From positions 13,736,379-13,800,378 of the forward strand of contig NC_049980.1 in the NCBI RefSeq assembly GCF_000003815.2: 64,000 nucleotides of DNA, written 5' to 3'. The position numbers and the translations under genes are program-made. Shown here in pieces: positions 24,701 through 41,562 of the stretch (position 1 is its first letter; every line of letters starts with the position of its first letter). Source of the stretch: Branchiostoma floridae. Its lineage: Eukaryota > Chordata > Leptocardii > Amphioxiformes > Branchiostomatidae. Under the pieces are notes generated by a model. It saw only the letters and a list, made by a program, of their open reading frames with translations, searched no databases and was not told the DNA's origin.

Positions 24701-26204
24701 CACTACTAGTGTCACATTTTGGACTTTTTGAATTAAAAAAATATTTGTTGGCTGTGATGCCAAGTTTTGTTTTAAAAGCGTTTACAGTCTCTGTTTCAGA
24801 AACTTAGACATCTTTTACCGTCGATCGCGTCTTAAGCTTGCTTTCGTGCCCTTGCATAATATTAGGAGTCTGCAAAAGATGCCATCCATCAAATTTACTT
24901 GCTGTGGCCTAATATTTACCTTCTTGATTTTCAGTTTCCGTCTCGCGTATTCTTTCTCACCTTTCTAGTGTGATTTAACGTTATGTTTTAACAGCATGAA
25001 ATTATCTTATGAAAGGTGAAATTCTCTTATGAAATCTACTCGATACCACAGTTCCTTCGGAGATATGCATGTTGTGCCTGGTTTAACAATAAATATTTGA
25101 TTTTTACATTCTTTCTTTGCCCTTGGTTTTCTAGCGTTTACAGCGTTTGGTCAAATGCACTAAGTATTGCAGAGTATAAGTCTACTAGTTAGGCAAACGG
25201 TGTACGTATAATCCGTGAATTTCCTGCAACATCTGTGCCTGCATAGCCCATGTAAACGACCTGTCACATCTAACCTTTGCAAGGGTTGTTTAAAGCTATC
25301 GAAGGCCTTGCTGTACATGCTGCACAATGCTGTATTAGGTGGCAACGAGCTCTACTCTACGGTAGTTCTAAGTAAAACGAATTTTCAACCATCTCAATGA
25401 CACTTGCTGACAAACGATATACAAAATGTATATAGACAATCTAACACTTGCTTCCACGACGGTGAAACGTAATCAGACAAAATGTGAAAATGGTCATGCA
25501 TGACGGTTTAAAACTTTCATCGATTTATTATGAGTTCCATTGAATACATTCCAGCAGCCAGTATAGCAGACTGGAGTTCGAGGTGCCAGGGACATTAGCA
25601 GACCATTTTGACCTCTTTCTCTGAAAACGAAATGTAAGGCAAAAGGCGATCAATACATTCTGGGTCTTATCCAGAAATAAGGTGCACAACTAAAAATTGT
25701 GAGCATGACCATTATATAGTTAGAAGTCTTTTACCTATATCCATCTAATTTCAAATCATAATGGTCATAAAAGTCTTCCGTCGACATCCTTGAAAATCAG
25801 TGGTCACTGGCGACAAAACATGGGTTAACTATAGTCAGAGCTAGCTGTGTGGGTTGTGTAACTCCATGTCATTAAATCTGTATTGTTAAAATGTTTGATA
25901 TTTCGTATTTCAACTAGAAAAAAATACTAGTAGCTTTCAGGATAGCAAGTTGACCCGCACACCTAAGGCTCAGTTGTCCATGTTTACGTTACTTTGTGTC
26001 GCCTGTAAAGTAATGATGATGACTTAAATGTTGATGGACTATCATAAAAGGCTTTATTCATACTCCGAAATTTGAGTTCTGCACTTCATTTCTGGGTGCC
26101 AGAGAACGTCACAAACCCACTTATGCGGATCGATAATCTGATAGAAACTGTGGTCGCTGCTTTACAGAGGAATCACCCATTTCATATGCCGCACAAGGTC
26201 CGTG
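21799..26204. other. TMEM200 upstream region and gene desert
   Basis: Nothing beyond isolated short frames was found. An acceptor-like TTTTCAG just upstream of the TMEM200 start suggests a non-coding 5' exon somewhere to the right, but none can be placed. Confidence 0.4.
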
Positions 26205-26699
26205 TTCCTTACTTCCTTTCCTTCCTTTATTCCGATACCCTTTAGCCCTATTTAGGGCTAGTCTACCAGGGTTCATATGAAACAATGAAACATACATAAA
26301 CAAACGAAAATATATACACAAACATACATGTATATATACAAGCAGATAATAATAGACGCACAATCATTAAAAAAAAAACTATTGGCTTGAGAAGACTTGA
26401 TACATTGCCTTTTTAAAGCGTGAGATGTTGGGCAGGGATTTGATGTAAGGTGGTAGGTCATTCCAAAGACTGATGGCACGGTAGAGAAAAGTTCGCTTTT
26501 TTGAGTTTGTTTTTGGCTTAGGGAGTTTAAAACTGAAGGAGTTGGATAATCTAGTTGAATATGTGTGGGTAGAATGGACAGGGACGATGGAGCTGTAAAT
26601 GTTATGGGGCTCCTTACTGACAAGTATTCTGAAAAACATAGTCAACGTGCTGATGGCGAATCTTTCTCGTACCATGGGCCAACCCAAGTCTGAATGCAT
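26205..26699 (-). mobile_element. Non-LTR retrotransposon 3' end (5'-truncated), family 1
   Basis: The minus-strand frame 26379-26699 contains HTYSTRLSNSFSFKLPKPKT followed by KKRTFLYRAISLWNDLPPYI and FKKAMYQ. This is the conserved C-terminal segment after the reverse-transcriptase domain in CR1/L2/Jockey-like LINEs (NTR...P...R...F.YRA..LWN.LP..I...FK). Downstream on the same strand a short hairpin AGCCCTAAATAGGGCT precedes AATAAAGGAAGGAAAGG, a microsatellite-like 3' tail. The element is a dead 5' truncation. Confidence 0.75.
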
Positions 26700-27488
26700 T
26701 TGCTTAACATGTGTTTCTAGTGCTTACTGTGCTTGGAATTACTACATTGTTATCATAATATCAATAGTGTAGTCAATATTAGGCAGCCATCCTTTATTGA
26801 CCTGAAGGGGGGTGCAAAGTGGGTAGAAGTAGAGCAATATCGCTTGCCAAAGCTTGCATTTTTAGCTAAATGCACTGGGTTACCCTACTCATCTCGATAA
26901 GTGAGTTGGATTACATTTCACCTGCATTAGGCCAAGGCAACTAAATTGATCACATGGGTGACATCAGTGCATGCATATTAACCTGATTTTGATTATAAAA
27001 TCACATTTTGATCTCTTCCAATATTCAACATGACTGAAGAAAATACTGAAGATGTACAAATATTTGTAAACTTTGCCAAATGGTTAAATTAGTTTATTGC
27101 CCCCATAAAAGTAAGCCCTATTGTTGCCTCTGTATAGTTTTAGATTTCACTACTGGGCACTGCAAGGGCCATTGTTGCATGACACCCAATCATACTTTAC
27201 AAGGATGTGTGAATTGCTATCTTCCTGGCCCACTGACCCATTTACAAAATGTTACAAAAATGGTAGAAAATGGTAAACAATGGTAGAATGCTGTTATCAT
27301 TATTTAGAAACAGAAGTATCCAATGTCCTAGAATATAATTACAAAACTTTAACATTGATTCTAAACAATGGTATCAAACATCCGCACGGTGACTTGGAAT
27401 GGGCTCTAGCAGCTAGATTTAGAATAGCAGGGAGATTTTTACAATAGTTTCTGAACAGGATAGCTCAAGAAAAGAATGTATTTTTTTA
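26700..27488. other. Intergenic, nothing recognised
   Basis: No supported exon, RNA or repeat. Confidence 0.35.
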
Positions 27489-27592
27489 ACGGCCATGTGG
27501 CACATTGGGATGATCTCGGAAGTTATGCAACGCGTAGTTTGGACAGTTCTTGGATGGGAGACCACGCAAGGACGATCGAATGCTGTAGCCAG
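27489..27592 (+). pseudogene. 5S rRNA-derived sequence (pseudogene or SINE3 head)
   Basis: ACGGCCATGTGGCACATT matches the 5' end of eukaryotic 5S rRNA. TGATCTCGGAAGTTATGCAA matches the A-box/helix III region. CTTGGATGGGAGACCACGC contains an intact C-box. ATGCTGTAGCC matches the 3' end. About 10 nt of the usual CGCCCGATCTCGTC segment is missing and the A-box is degenerate, so it is not a functional gene. Sequence after 27592 lacks the T-run terminator; a T-run precedes it instead. Confidence 0.78.
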
Positions 27593-28052
27593 ACCCAAAA
27601 ATTCCACGAAATTGTCTTCCAGGAGGGACGTAAAACAGGGGTGGAACTCTAGTTAAAGTTGAAAAGGAATTATCTTTAAATTCATTATTTGAGATTTCTA
27701 CAAACAGAATCAGCACATTGCAATGTTTACACAAGTCATACCCTGTCTTGATCAAGATGATGTCCTGGTGTTTGCAATTACCTAGAATATACTTTGTCCT
27801 CTACCTTTTGTTAGCTACTGAATGTAAAGCATTTCCATTGAGCTAGAATAAGTGTCAATGTACTTTTTGAGCAAACATGGAGTCATAGTTTATTTCATTA
27901 TTATCATTCACTTCATTTATTTCAATAAAGAGATTAGGACCAAGTAAAGAAAAACAAGTTCTTTATGCCTGTATCTATGAATTCACATATCATTCTAAAC
28001 AACATACAATCAACATTGTTGCTACTGTGACGTTCATATATGGTGTCTACAG

Positions 28053-28151
28053 GTGATTGGGACAGCACAGCTTGCACATGATACTGGGATGACTGTTGAT
28101 GATCAGCCTATGTGGAGGCAGGATGCCCAGGATAACCATCTGTCTTCAAAG
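28053..28151 (+). other. Exon-like 99-bp segment of unknown gene
   Basis: A TCTACAG acceptor precedes and a G/GTGTGC donor follows a 33-codon phase-0 open segment reading VIGTAQLAHDTGMTVDDQPM and onward to NHLSSK. Composition is more protein-like than the surrounding AT-rich DNA. I do not recognise the peptide and found no partner exons on the + strand nearby. It could be a remnant or chance. Confidence 0.25.
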
Positions 28152-28668
28152 GTGTGCTGAGGTCTCTCCAAAGTGTCATCTAATTTCTACATTATACAGG
28201 AAGCAAAGAAGAACTTTATAGTATATGGTACTGTCATGCCGTACATAGTAAAATATGTGGAGTAAACCATTTCTGTTTTGAAGTAAAATTGACTAACATC
28301 ATTAAAGCTTTAAAGACATTTTGACCAAAAGGTTTTTGAATGTGTGAACCATTATGTGATATATAACATTATACATTTTACTTCTATTGTTATTGAATTC
28401 TTCAAGCAAATCTAACTAAAGATAAAAAATGCTTCAAGATTAATTGTCTTTATAAGTACACGCTATATATATTCATGTAACATGTAACGTATGTATATAA
28501 AAAGTGCAAAGTGTAAAAAAAATTTAATGCTAATCTGGAAAGTTACTTTTGGAAAATAAGACACAAAAAGTTGCTTTTAAATTAGTAATTGCTACCTAAT
28601 ACAATACAAATTGGTTTTCTAGGAGGCCAAGACACTTGACATGAGTTAGACAGTGAAGTATTGCTTTA

Positions 28669-29235
28669 ATAGGTCATTCCCTATAGAAGCCCATTAAATA
28701 CAGATGGGAAAAGGATTGGAGTATTGGAGAGGTATATTACAACTGGTGATTAGATAGGCCATCCTCTCTGAATGCCCATTACTAAACAGGAAAGGGCAGT
28801 GTGATTGAATACTTGTAATTGGATAGGTCGCCCTCCCTACGCACATTAGACTTTAGGGAGGCTAGATTGATACAGGTGATTGGATAGGTCATCCTTTTAC
28901 TGGCACATTCAAGTGTACACATAAAGTACTGGTAGGAAGAAGCATGTTGTATAGGAGGGTTACAGTAATATTCTAATTAGGGAATTGGATAGGTCATTCC
29001 CTCTACATTTTATAAGGTCCCTTTCAAATATGGAATACTGGTAGAAAGGAGCAGGGTGTGTGGGTGGGTTACGTCATTTGTACAAGGAGGCAAATTAGAT
29101 TGAACCTCCTTGATAGGGGTGATTGAATAGGTCATTCTTCCTACATTTTGTGAAAATCCTTTCAGACATAAAGTACTAGTAGGAATGGTGTGCAGAATAT
29201 CAAATAGGCCACCCTGTCTACATTTTGTAAATTCT
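28669..29235 (+). repeat. Decayed minisatellite with GATTGGATAGGTCATTCC core
   Basis: About seven diverged copies of the core (near 28669, 28751, 28820, 28880, 28984, 29119 and 29197) are separated by 60-130 bp of more loosely similar sequence containing CTACATTTT, AAAGTACTGGTAGGAA and GGGTTAC motifs. It looks like an old tandem array of roughly 80-120-bp units. Confidence 0.6.
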
Positions 29236-29878
29236 CTTTCGATTTCAAACATCCAGAAATAATAGGGAAGTGAGTAACAGAAGTTCAATAACAATTCAGT
29301 AACACCAGTTGTAAATTTTTGTTCTTCCTGACAGTACATTTGACATATAGTTATTTGCTAACACTTTTCAAAATTACTGTCAGATGGTTGATACATTCTC
29401 TTTATCCTGTACATACTAGAAGACTTAATATGACAAAGCCTTACTGTGTTACTTACCCTATCAGTGCTAGCATCCACTTCACTTCTGTTCTCAAGGAACT
29501 GAAACATGAATATGATACCAATATCTGAATCTTTCTGGTAAAGATATTGTTCTTCAACTGCTTCCATCATATAGCTAGAGGATCTTGACCAATCAGAAGG
29601 CACCAGGGTTATCAAATTTAATCAAAGGACACATAATGTGCTAAGTGTGATTTCTTATTTCTTTTGGTGAACCCTGCACAATTAACACTACTTTAACATT
29701 ACCACATAACCCCACATCTTGAACTAATTCAATTTCCTATACATGTACTCTTGTTATTTCATAATGCATAATAACATTCTCACAGATAGATGAATCATTC
29801 CATCATCATGTGTTTGGTATAATGGATAACATCCAAGCTAAAGGTTTTACCTGTACATTGTAGCAAGTGTAATGCATG
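29236..29878. other. C8orf76 downstream region
   Basis: Presumed 3' UTR and flank of the C8orf76-like gene. No additional gene is supported. Confidence 0.35.
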
Positions 29879-34078
<4,200 letters not shown>

Positions 34079-36240
34079 TTCTCTGTTTCAGTCAAGGAGA
34101 AAAAAAACTCTGGGTCAGAGAGTAAAGGTGGCTGAAGGTTAGAGATTAAAGGTTGACAGTTGCGTCTATTTCATCATGAGGGGTCAGCAGGAGGAATAAA
34201 AAAAATGTCAAAATATATTGAATTGGTGACATCATTACATTTTTGTAGATAGAAATGTATGAAAATGCTTTTTTTTGTCTTTGTATCAGTTGTAGTTCTG
34301 ATTGACATTGATTTTAACGAAAAGAAACTGGAAACTCACCCCTATTATCTAGTTTAGTATATTCCACACGTCATCTCGCGCCACCCCCTGACCTGTCTTT
34401 CCGTCTTTTACAGCTGCAGTACACAGATCACATGTTGTCACCAGGTGTCCTACATTACTGCGTCACACCTGCGGTGTGTCTGGTTATTGACGTTATATAA
34501 CCCTTTGCCACTGGTGCCATAATTTTGATGAGAGGAGATCTTGTAAGGCGCGGACGAGTCTCTAGATATTGCTCGGGGCCGGGATAACGTTATAACGTTC
34601 AGAATCAGAGGTTAGTAGTTCGCTGCTAACTGCAGTGCATTGTGCAACTGTTGGTTTTTAGCTTCCGCTTATAGCTCACGCGAGCTAACGTTATAAGCGG
34701 AAACTAAAAACCAACAGTTGCACTGCAGCTAGTTCGCTGCATTTTTTTTTTACCACAAACCAAGGAGGAGGTTAAACTCCTTGCACAAACTTGACAGTTG
34801 TAGAAAATTACCCTTCACTCTTTGTTTAAAATTCCTGCATGTGTATTTATGAGTTCGATAACATCAGCATATGACGGTGTAACATTACCATTGTATCACA
34901 GCTTCATGAATACATGGCGACAAATTTATAAGATATATTACTATCTGTTCGGAAGTCACATTTGTCGTTTGATGTATAACACTGACTTTTCACAATTGAT
35001 GTCATTTGCACCATATTTGGTTTCAACTTATAATCATGTTGCATGTCAGTCTGCTGAAATCCAATGATTTACGAGCAAGCACTGTCACCAGAGATTCAAC
35101 TTATGATATGATTACAGTAAGTCTGAGAGTCTTTCTCTGTTACCAAGGAACTTTCATCTTAATTTCCTACGATTATCTGTAAAAAATTAGCAGTCTCCGA
35201 GCATCCGTATCAGCCAAATAAAAAAAAAAAGAGAAGAATTTGGCAAAATAGGCACAAATAAGTTGCCATGTGATTTCAGTCAGTCTTTTGCAGTTTATCC
35301 AGCTATCACCGGCTGGCCAGTTCACTGACCTACTTCTATGCCAATATTAATTAACTATTATTCCTAACAATAGTAACATGGCCATAGTCCCTACTTGTGC
35401 ACACAACAAAAGTGTTTTGCATCACGTGCACAGGTACCAAAGTCCCCTTTTATTATTTGGCCCAGGTGGAAGTCTGGTAGAGACTATGAATATAGTACAA
35501 ACATTTGTGGTCAACTTGTACAGAGGCTCGGTCACCGCTTCAAGTATGCTTGCGCAAGATGAAAGATGAAGGCCCTTGGCTTGAGGCATGGTGGTATTAT
35601 GCAAATTAAGACTGTATGATAAAGCGAGATGGTGGAGATGAGAGCTGTTTAAAGTCCGTCATCTTTGACCTTAATATGTACGTTACATTAATGGTGAAGC
35701 TTTAGCCTGACTTACTAGTATAAGATATAATGTAACTTATGTAAAGCTCTAGACTGACTGAATCACACTTCTAGTTCTATGATCCAATAAACTCTTGTTA
35801 ACAGTGAGAGATTAATGTGACATGGGCTAGTAGACAGGGCTCGAAATACTTTTTGCAGGAAACTTTTGAAATTACCTACTAGTACACCAGGGAATTGTTA
35901 GAGCTCTTAACTGCTCTGGAGTTTTTGTCACAGCACAACATGCAATCCAGTGTCATGATCAGTGATTACAAGAATTCTATAACTTAAGTCTTGCAATGTT
36001 AGAGTCAGTAATTATAAGTGTAGCCTGTTGATATGCATGTTGTAAAATTTCTTAGTATGTCAGTGCTCCAGCTCAAGAAGAATTTCACAGCATGAACTTT
36101 GAAATAGGAATTTGCAGGTATTCCTTACAGTATGATTTCATTTTGTTCCCAAGTAAACGTGATAATTATTGATGATACCTTTTCTGTCTCTCAGAATTTT
36201 TCTTTAGGAACACGCACAGTTTACATCCAGAAGAACAATC
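34079..36240. other. Divergent promoter interval between C8orf76 and SLC46
   Basis: Both genes read outward from here. TTTCTCTTTAG-type acceptor signals at about 36194 and 36207 lie just before the SLC46 ATG, so SLC46 probably has a separate non-coding first exon. I cannot place it. A long hairpin sits at 34643-34722. Confidence 0.5.
34643..34722. repeat. Hairpin repeat in the divergent promoter interval
   Basis: TGCAACTGTTGGTTTTTAG and CTTCCGCTTATA are followed after a 15-nt loop by TATAAGCGG and CTAAAAACCAACAGTTGCA. The arms are about 34 bp with a single main mismatch. AGTTCGCTGC occurs directly on both sides (near 34616 and 34731). Confidence 0.8.
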
Positions 36241-39200
36241 ATGGCAGTTTCTGTGTTTGCCTGGCTGCGGAAGTACCTGACCGTAGAGCCTGTGATGCTG
36301 CTGTACATGACTGGTGCATTCCTACAGTTCCCTATACAGCAGCAACTGGTCTACCAGAAAGTCTGTGTCCAGACCTACAATGACACCGTACTCTGCAGCA
36401 ACATAAGCGCACATGAAACAGAGGAAAAGTTTGTGGAGACAGTGGCATCTGGGTATCTCCTGTACCTGAACGTTGCAAATGTCATCCCTTCGGTGCTGGT
36501 CCTGTTCTTCCTCGGATCGTGGACCGACAAGTTTGGACGTAAAGCCGCAATGGTCCTTCCCTCCATCGGAGCCATGATAAGTGCTTCAAACCTCATTATT
36601 CAGTCATATTTTGTCTATGCTGCAGTACCTTACCTCTTCATTGGGTCCATCGTGGCAGGCCTTACAGGAGGCTACGCCTGTGTCCTGATGTCCACCTACA
36701 CGTACATAACAGATGTAACAGACGACACCATGCGCACATGGAGGATCGGCATCGTGGAGGCCATGACTGGTCTGGGGGCAACTATTGGCTCCGCTTTGGG
36801 AGGAGTCATGGTGGACCAACTTGGCTTCATGTGGGTTTTCATCCTGTATCTTATCTTGAATATCATTTTGATCGCCTACGTTGTGCTTTGGCTGAGAGAA
36901 ACGGTACAGAAGAAGCCAGAAAACATCCAGGACCAGCCAACTGGGAAGGTAAATGGGCTGCTCAACATTGAGAACGTGAAGATGTGGGGGAGAGTCATTT
37001 GTAAGCCGAGGGAGAAGAGAGGACGACTTCACATCGTTCTCCTGCTCTGTGCATTCTTCATTAGCATCATAATTTTCATGGGTAAGTCCATTCCACCAAC
37101 CATCTGTTTTGAGACTTGTTATGATAGTAAACAAATTGGTTGTGGTTTCAAAGGTTTACTGCCAGTAACAAATGTGTCATGTCTCCTTTCCATATTCATC
37201 ATCCTAAAGCATGATTATCAATATAAAGTAAAGTGAACACTATCATGATGTATGAGGAAGAGGTTTACCAGCAATTGAAATTCTTTATTGATAAAACACA
37301 ACAATACTGTACAATGCTACAATAATATTCACTGATGAAAAGTTAGATTTTTGCCTCATTAAAAACAGTCTCAGGTATTATTGTAATCAGTTGTAGTGTT
37401 TGTAAGTTTGTCCTGGTGTGTGTCCATAGTTAGTGCCAGCTGCAGGGAGAAATGTGGTAATATGATACAAAGAGAATGGGATGTCTGATTTGGCTCTGCT
37501 CCAATGTTGTAGACAGGCAGGAAGTGATGAGTCAGGAGTACATGAACACAGCTATATCTGCATAGGCATTAAAGACAATGCATTTAGAGTTTGTTTACTT
37601 TTTTGTCTAGCATATAGCACACCTAGTTATTACTAGTTAAATGCTGTTTTATGAAAAGATGATATAGCCAGCATTACCAATTTATTGAACCCCCCTCCAT
37701 CTCAGGCTGGAGTGACATAGGGTTCCTGTTTGTGAAGTACCAGCTGGGATCACAGTGGAGCAGCACCATGTATGGGACCTTCCTGGCTGTCAGTGGAATA
37801 CTGGCAGTAAGTGAAACTTGATATGCTAAGTATTACTGCTACCATAGTACTACTGCATTATGCTCAGCACATAAATTTAGGAAACTTAAATTTGATCAGT
37901 CATGTCTCTGTTATAACTTTGTTTAGTATTATGTATCATCGGAAAGCTTATTAATCACTCTTTATTATTTACATGTCATGATCTGACACTCAACGTTCAA
38001 ATATCAGAGCTCAGAGCATGCAATTGTATTAAAAAAAGTAGCTGATAGAGTACAGTAATTTTCCTGACAATACAGTGTCTGACATAAGTAAGGCGATTTC
38101 GGCCCTTTTTTGGATGACCCACTAACAAAATCAGTCAAAGTATTATCACAAAAATCTTAAAGCAAAACACAAATCAATGGCTTTCTAACAACATGTCACA
38201 TAATGCTAATCATTAAAGATCAAGGGACATGTGGTCAAGGAAAGTTTCAGGATTTTTTTTACAACCAACTCACATGCATAACTAGCCCTGGTGCATAACT
38301 CCTAGTTTTGAAATGTACAAATTTATCATAGCAAATAAGGTTAGCATAGTAAAAGTTACTTCCCTGGACTGTTTTTGTATGACTATGAGTTAAGATTTGG
38401 CAGCAGCCATCCTACTGATCATTTCCCTTTTCATTGCCATGTTCAGTTCTTAGGACTTTCACTGTTCCTACCGTTGCTGTCACGTTTCCTGGGGGACACT
38501 AAGCTGGGCCAGGTGGGCATGCTGTCCAGAGCAGCCAGCAACATCATGGTTGCCTTCACTACAACTGTTTGGATGCTCTTCCTAGGTATGTGTATATTGT
38601 GTCAGACAATACATGTGCATGTATCTGTCCTCTTATTAAGAATAGCAAAATGCTATACCTCTTGGCAGAAAGGTGGTCCAGAATGTGCACTGGCTAACAC
38701 AGATTTTGTAGCACAACTGTTATTGTTGAAATTTGATCACAATACAAGCACACCTAACTATAAAGTAGTAGTTGAACATGTAAGGATCATATGTGATTGT
38801 CAATCATGTAAATCATGTTTAGATTGGTTCCTATAGTAAGACAATACCAGTAACAAATAATTAGTGTGCTTGATTGAAAACTTAGGGACTGGTGACAGTA
38901 AAGATGATTTACTGAATTGTTCCAGAAATGCAACAATACTGAGATGATCCTGTCACTGACAGTATTATTTCAGTACCAATAGTTTGCTAATGTTTGGTGG
39001 GGGTGATGAAGAGAATTACAGTGGGCAAAGTGGAAGAAGTTAGTTGGGGTTGTACCTGACATCCTTTTTTTGTACACATTCAGTCTGTGGCACAACACTT
39101 TGTCAGAGCTTTGCTTTGTGTCAGTAACTTTCACAATTTGTAAAGTTAGAGTTAATCGTGCGTTACCTTTACAGGTCCTGTAATTGGATTGTTTTCTGGG

Positions 39201-40886
39201 TTTGGTGCTGCCTCTTTACGATCCCTTTTGTCAAAGGAAGTTGAACCCACAGAAAAAGGTAATTCATATTTATTCACATACTATAATGTGTTGTACCTGT
39301 AAATCTTGAAAGTAGATTTGCTGCTTTGCAGTATTGTGGCTGTATCCTCAAAGTTTAACTATGAATCACAACACCATGTTTATAAAATATGATAAAGGAC
39401 ACTCTCAGCATTATCGTTTCAAAAGATATAAGAATAATGTACAAATTAATTTTGCCTACATGTACGACAGTCTTCTTGTTGTATCCATGCCTGAGTAGAA
39501 ATCTAACGTTGGCAAACTGTCTAAAAAAACATGGAATTGTCTTCACACTCAAAGTCTGTGATATTGCTGTTCTAAAAAAAGTTAATATATGGCTATAGAA
39601 ATACTGTAAATGCACAATGTTATAAAAGGGGACATAGTAAGCCATTGTACAAGTCATTAGATATTGATTTATTTGTTTGAACTGCAGGTGCACTATTTTC
39701 TGTGGTGGCATCAGTGGAGGTGCTAAGTCAACTGCTGGCCAGTGTACTGTTCAACAATCTGTATCCCGCCACCCTCAGCTTCTTTCCTGGCTTCTGCTTC
39801 GTACTGATGGGGGGAGTTATGATCATTCCTATGAGTATACTACAGTGAGTGAAGTTTTCATATTTCATGCTCATTACAAAATGCATTGTATCTAAATCTT
39901 AATCTGATTCTTATTGGGGCTCCTATTGGAATTAGAGGGTAGACCTCAGATTTCACAATAGTTTGGAGTAGGGCTGGGTATCGGTACAGCGTACTGGTAC
40001 AAAATCGTTTTTTCTTATTGGACCGATCCAGAAAAAACGGACCTGAAAAAATTAGGCGGACCGGATGTTGGACCGATAAGAAACTTAACAGATTATTTTA
40101 TCAGGCATTCACAGGTTTTGGCACTTGCAGGTGGAAGAAAATAACAAGAGTGAAATAGAGAACAGAGTTTATAGTGATTTCTACCAAGTTTTACAGCCAA
40201 TCGTACAGAGGCAGTTAGTGTTGTATGATTTTAAAACGCCAGTGTAAGTCTAATACTCCACCAAACAGATTTCTTTGTAGTGAAATGGACCATTGGTATG
40301 AGTCTTACTGCATCAGGTCCAGGTTCAGGTCCGGACCTGGACCTGATCCTTTGGACCTGAACCGGACCTGGACCTGAATTTTCTGTACCGGTACCCACCC
40401 CTAGTTTGGAGAGTTATTTTTCCTTAATACAGATGTGATTGTTTTACTGTAATATTGGTTCAGCGCACCAAACTCACAAATATATATTCGACACAATGAA
40501 ATACTTGTCACTTCCTCAATCCAAGGAGGTTAAACCTCCTTGCTCAATCCAAGTATTTTCACTGGGGTGACTGTGCTGTGATTGCTAAGCAACTAAAGAT
40601 TTGATAGATGGCTCAAGAAAGGTCATAGATTTGTGAATTAGTTTTATTGTCTTTAGGTCAAACTTTCATATATTGCATAAAAATCCATAACTTAATCAAG
40701 AGTCACACGAATCCACACGGATGCATCATGTAATGGGCTGGGGTTTGAACGGTCAGTATGGATAACTGTGATACCTCATTGTCCAGGTGGCTTGAGATGG
40801 ACATTAAGCGTACCAGGTCCTACTCCACCCTTCAGGAGGAAGGTGAGACCCCAGACGAGAAGCAACCGTTATTACGTGACAAGTGA
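36241..40886 (+). CDS. SLC46: SLC46-family (PCFT/SLC46A3-like) MFS transporter, isoform ending in an acidic dileucine
   Basis: Exons 36241-37081, 37706-37806, 38447-38585, 39175-39258, 39688-39844 and 40787-40886. Phases close to 473 residues, the usual size for SLC46A1-A3 (about 460). It belongs to the major facilitator superfamily: about 12 hydrophobic segments, motif A as GSWTDKFGRK (residues 92-101), YITDVT near 155 and a conserved RIGIVEA near 168. The first loop carries two Cys and an NIS glycosylation site (N54). SLC46A1 is the proton-coupled folate transporter; SLC46A3 and related members are lysosomal exporters. Substrate cannot be assigned. The start is the first ATG after probable 3' splice sites and lies in a full first transmembrane context (MLLYMTGAFLQFPIQQQL). 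The tail DEKQPLLRDK holds EKQPLL, a match to the [D/E]xxxL[L/I] lysosomal sorting signal. Confidence 0.93.
39969..40403 (-). mobile_element. hAT-type MITE, copy C (SLC46 intron 5)
   Basis: The same family as copies A and B but in reverse orientation: TAGGGCTGGGTATCGGTAC at the left and GTACCCACCCCTA at the right. It has a perfect 8-bp TSD, GTTTGGAG, at 39961-39968 and 40404-40411. Confidence 0.92.
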
Positions 40887-41449
40887 AAGTGTTATGAGGT
40901 GACCATATGGAGTTGGCAAGAGCAGTTTGCATCTCTTTGTTTCAGTGGAGTTACTAACAAAAAGCTCTTGCATGTCTTAACAGTCCAGATCTCAAACTCC
41001 TTTGTAGTGTCTTATCTCTGCATGGACAGTAGTTTCCCCTAGTAGTCATAATGCATGAATGTGTCACTTCATGGTGTATTAAATGCCACCCTGACTTGAT
41101 TATATGAATGACATCTGTGCACACATTTCATCTATTTCCTAGAAAAAGTTAGGGACCATGCCATGACGCATCACATGTAGTTTTAGAGTGCCCTAGAGGG
41201 ATGTCATCCATATAATCACAATCAAATCAGTATGGCCAAAATTCTACCCTGTTGATAGTGTTGACTGTTTGTAATTACCTCACAAATAACTCACACTCCT
41301 TTCCCTCACTTTCACTGTCCCCAGTATTGCATGCCAAATGAATAACATGATGTAACTTTTAAAAAACACCTGTAGAGAGTCTGCAATGGAGAATAGTATT
41401 TATTTAGATGTCATGTTTAACTGATGATAGTTTATTTTGTCCACTACAG

Positions 41450-41562
41450 GAACTGAGTTGGATGGATCTCCTGATGTCAGACTATCTCAGGACTTACAGG
41501 CCTCTCCACAGTCCCCAGCACATCAACAATCTGAACCAGAAATATCCAATGTCACATGCTAG
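41450..41562 (+). CDS. SLC46: Alternative last exon of the SLC46 gene
   Basis: Within exon 40787-40886 there is an internal donor at 40842/40843 (GAAG/GTGAGA). Splicing from it to the acceptor CCACTACAG/GAACTGAG at 41450 keeps frame and gives a different C-terminus, GTELDGSPDVRLSQDLQASP to EISNVTC and a TAG at 41560-41562 (496 residues in total). This form lacks the EKQPLL motif and gains a Ser/Pro/Gln-rich tail. Without the splice, translation stops at 40886. Both junction phases and sites are good, but use is unproven. Confidence 0.7.

Noticed and set aside
36375-37134. Antisense frames of 73 and 176 codons and a + frame of 77 codons
   Set aside because: Shadows of SLC46 exon 1, whose reading frame has clear family motifs.
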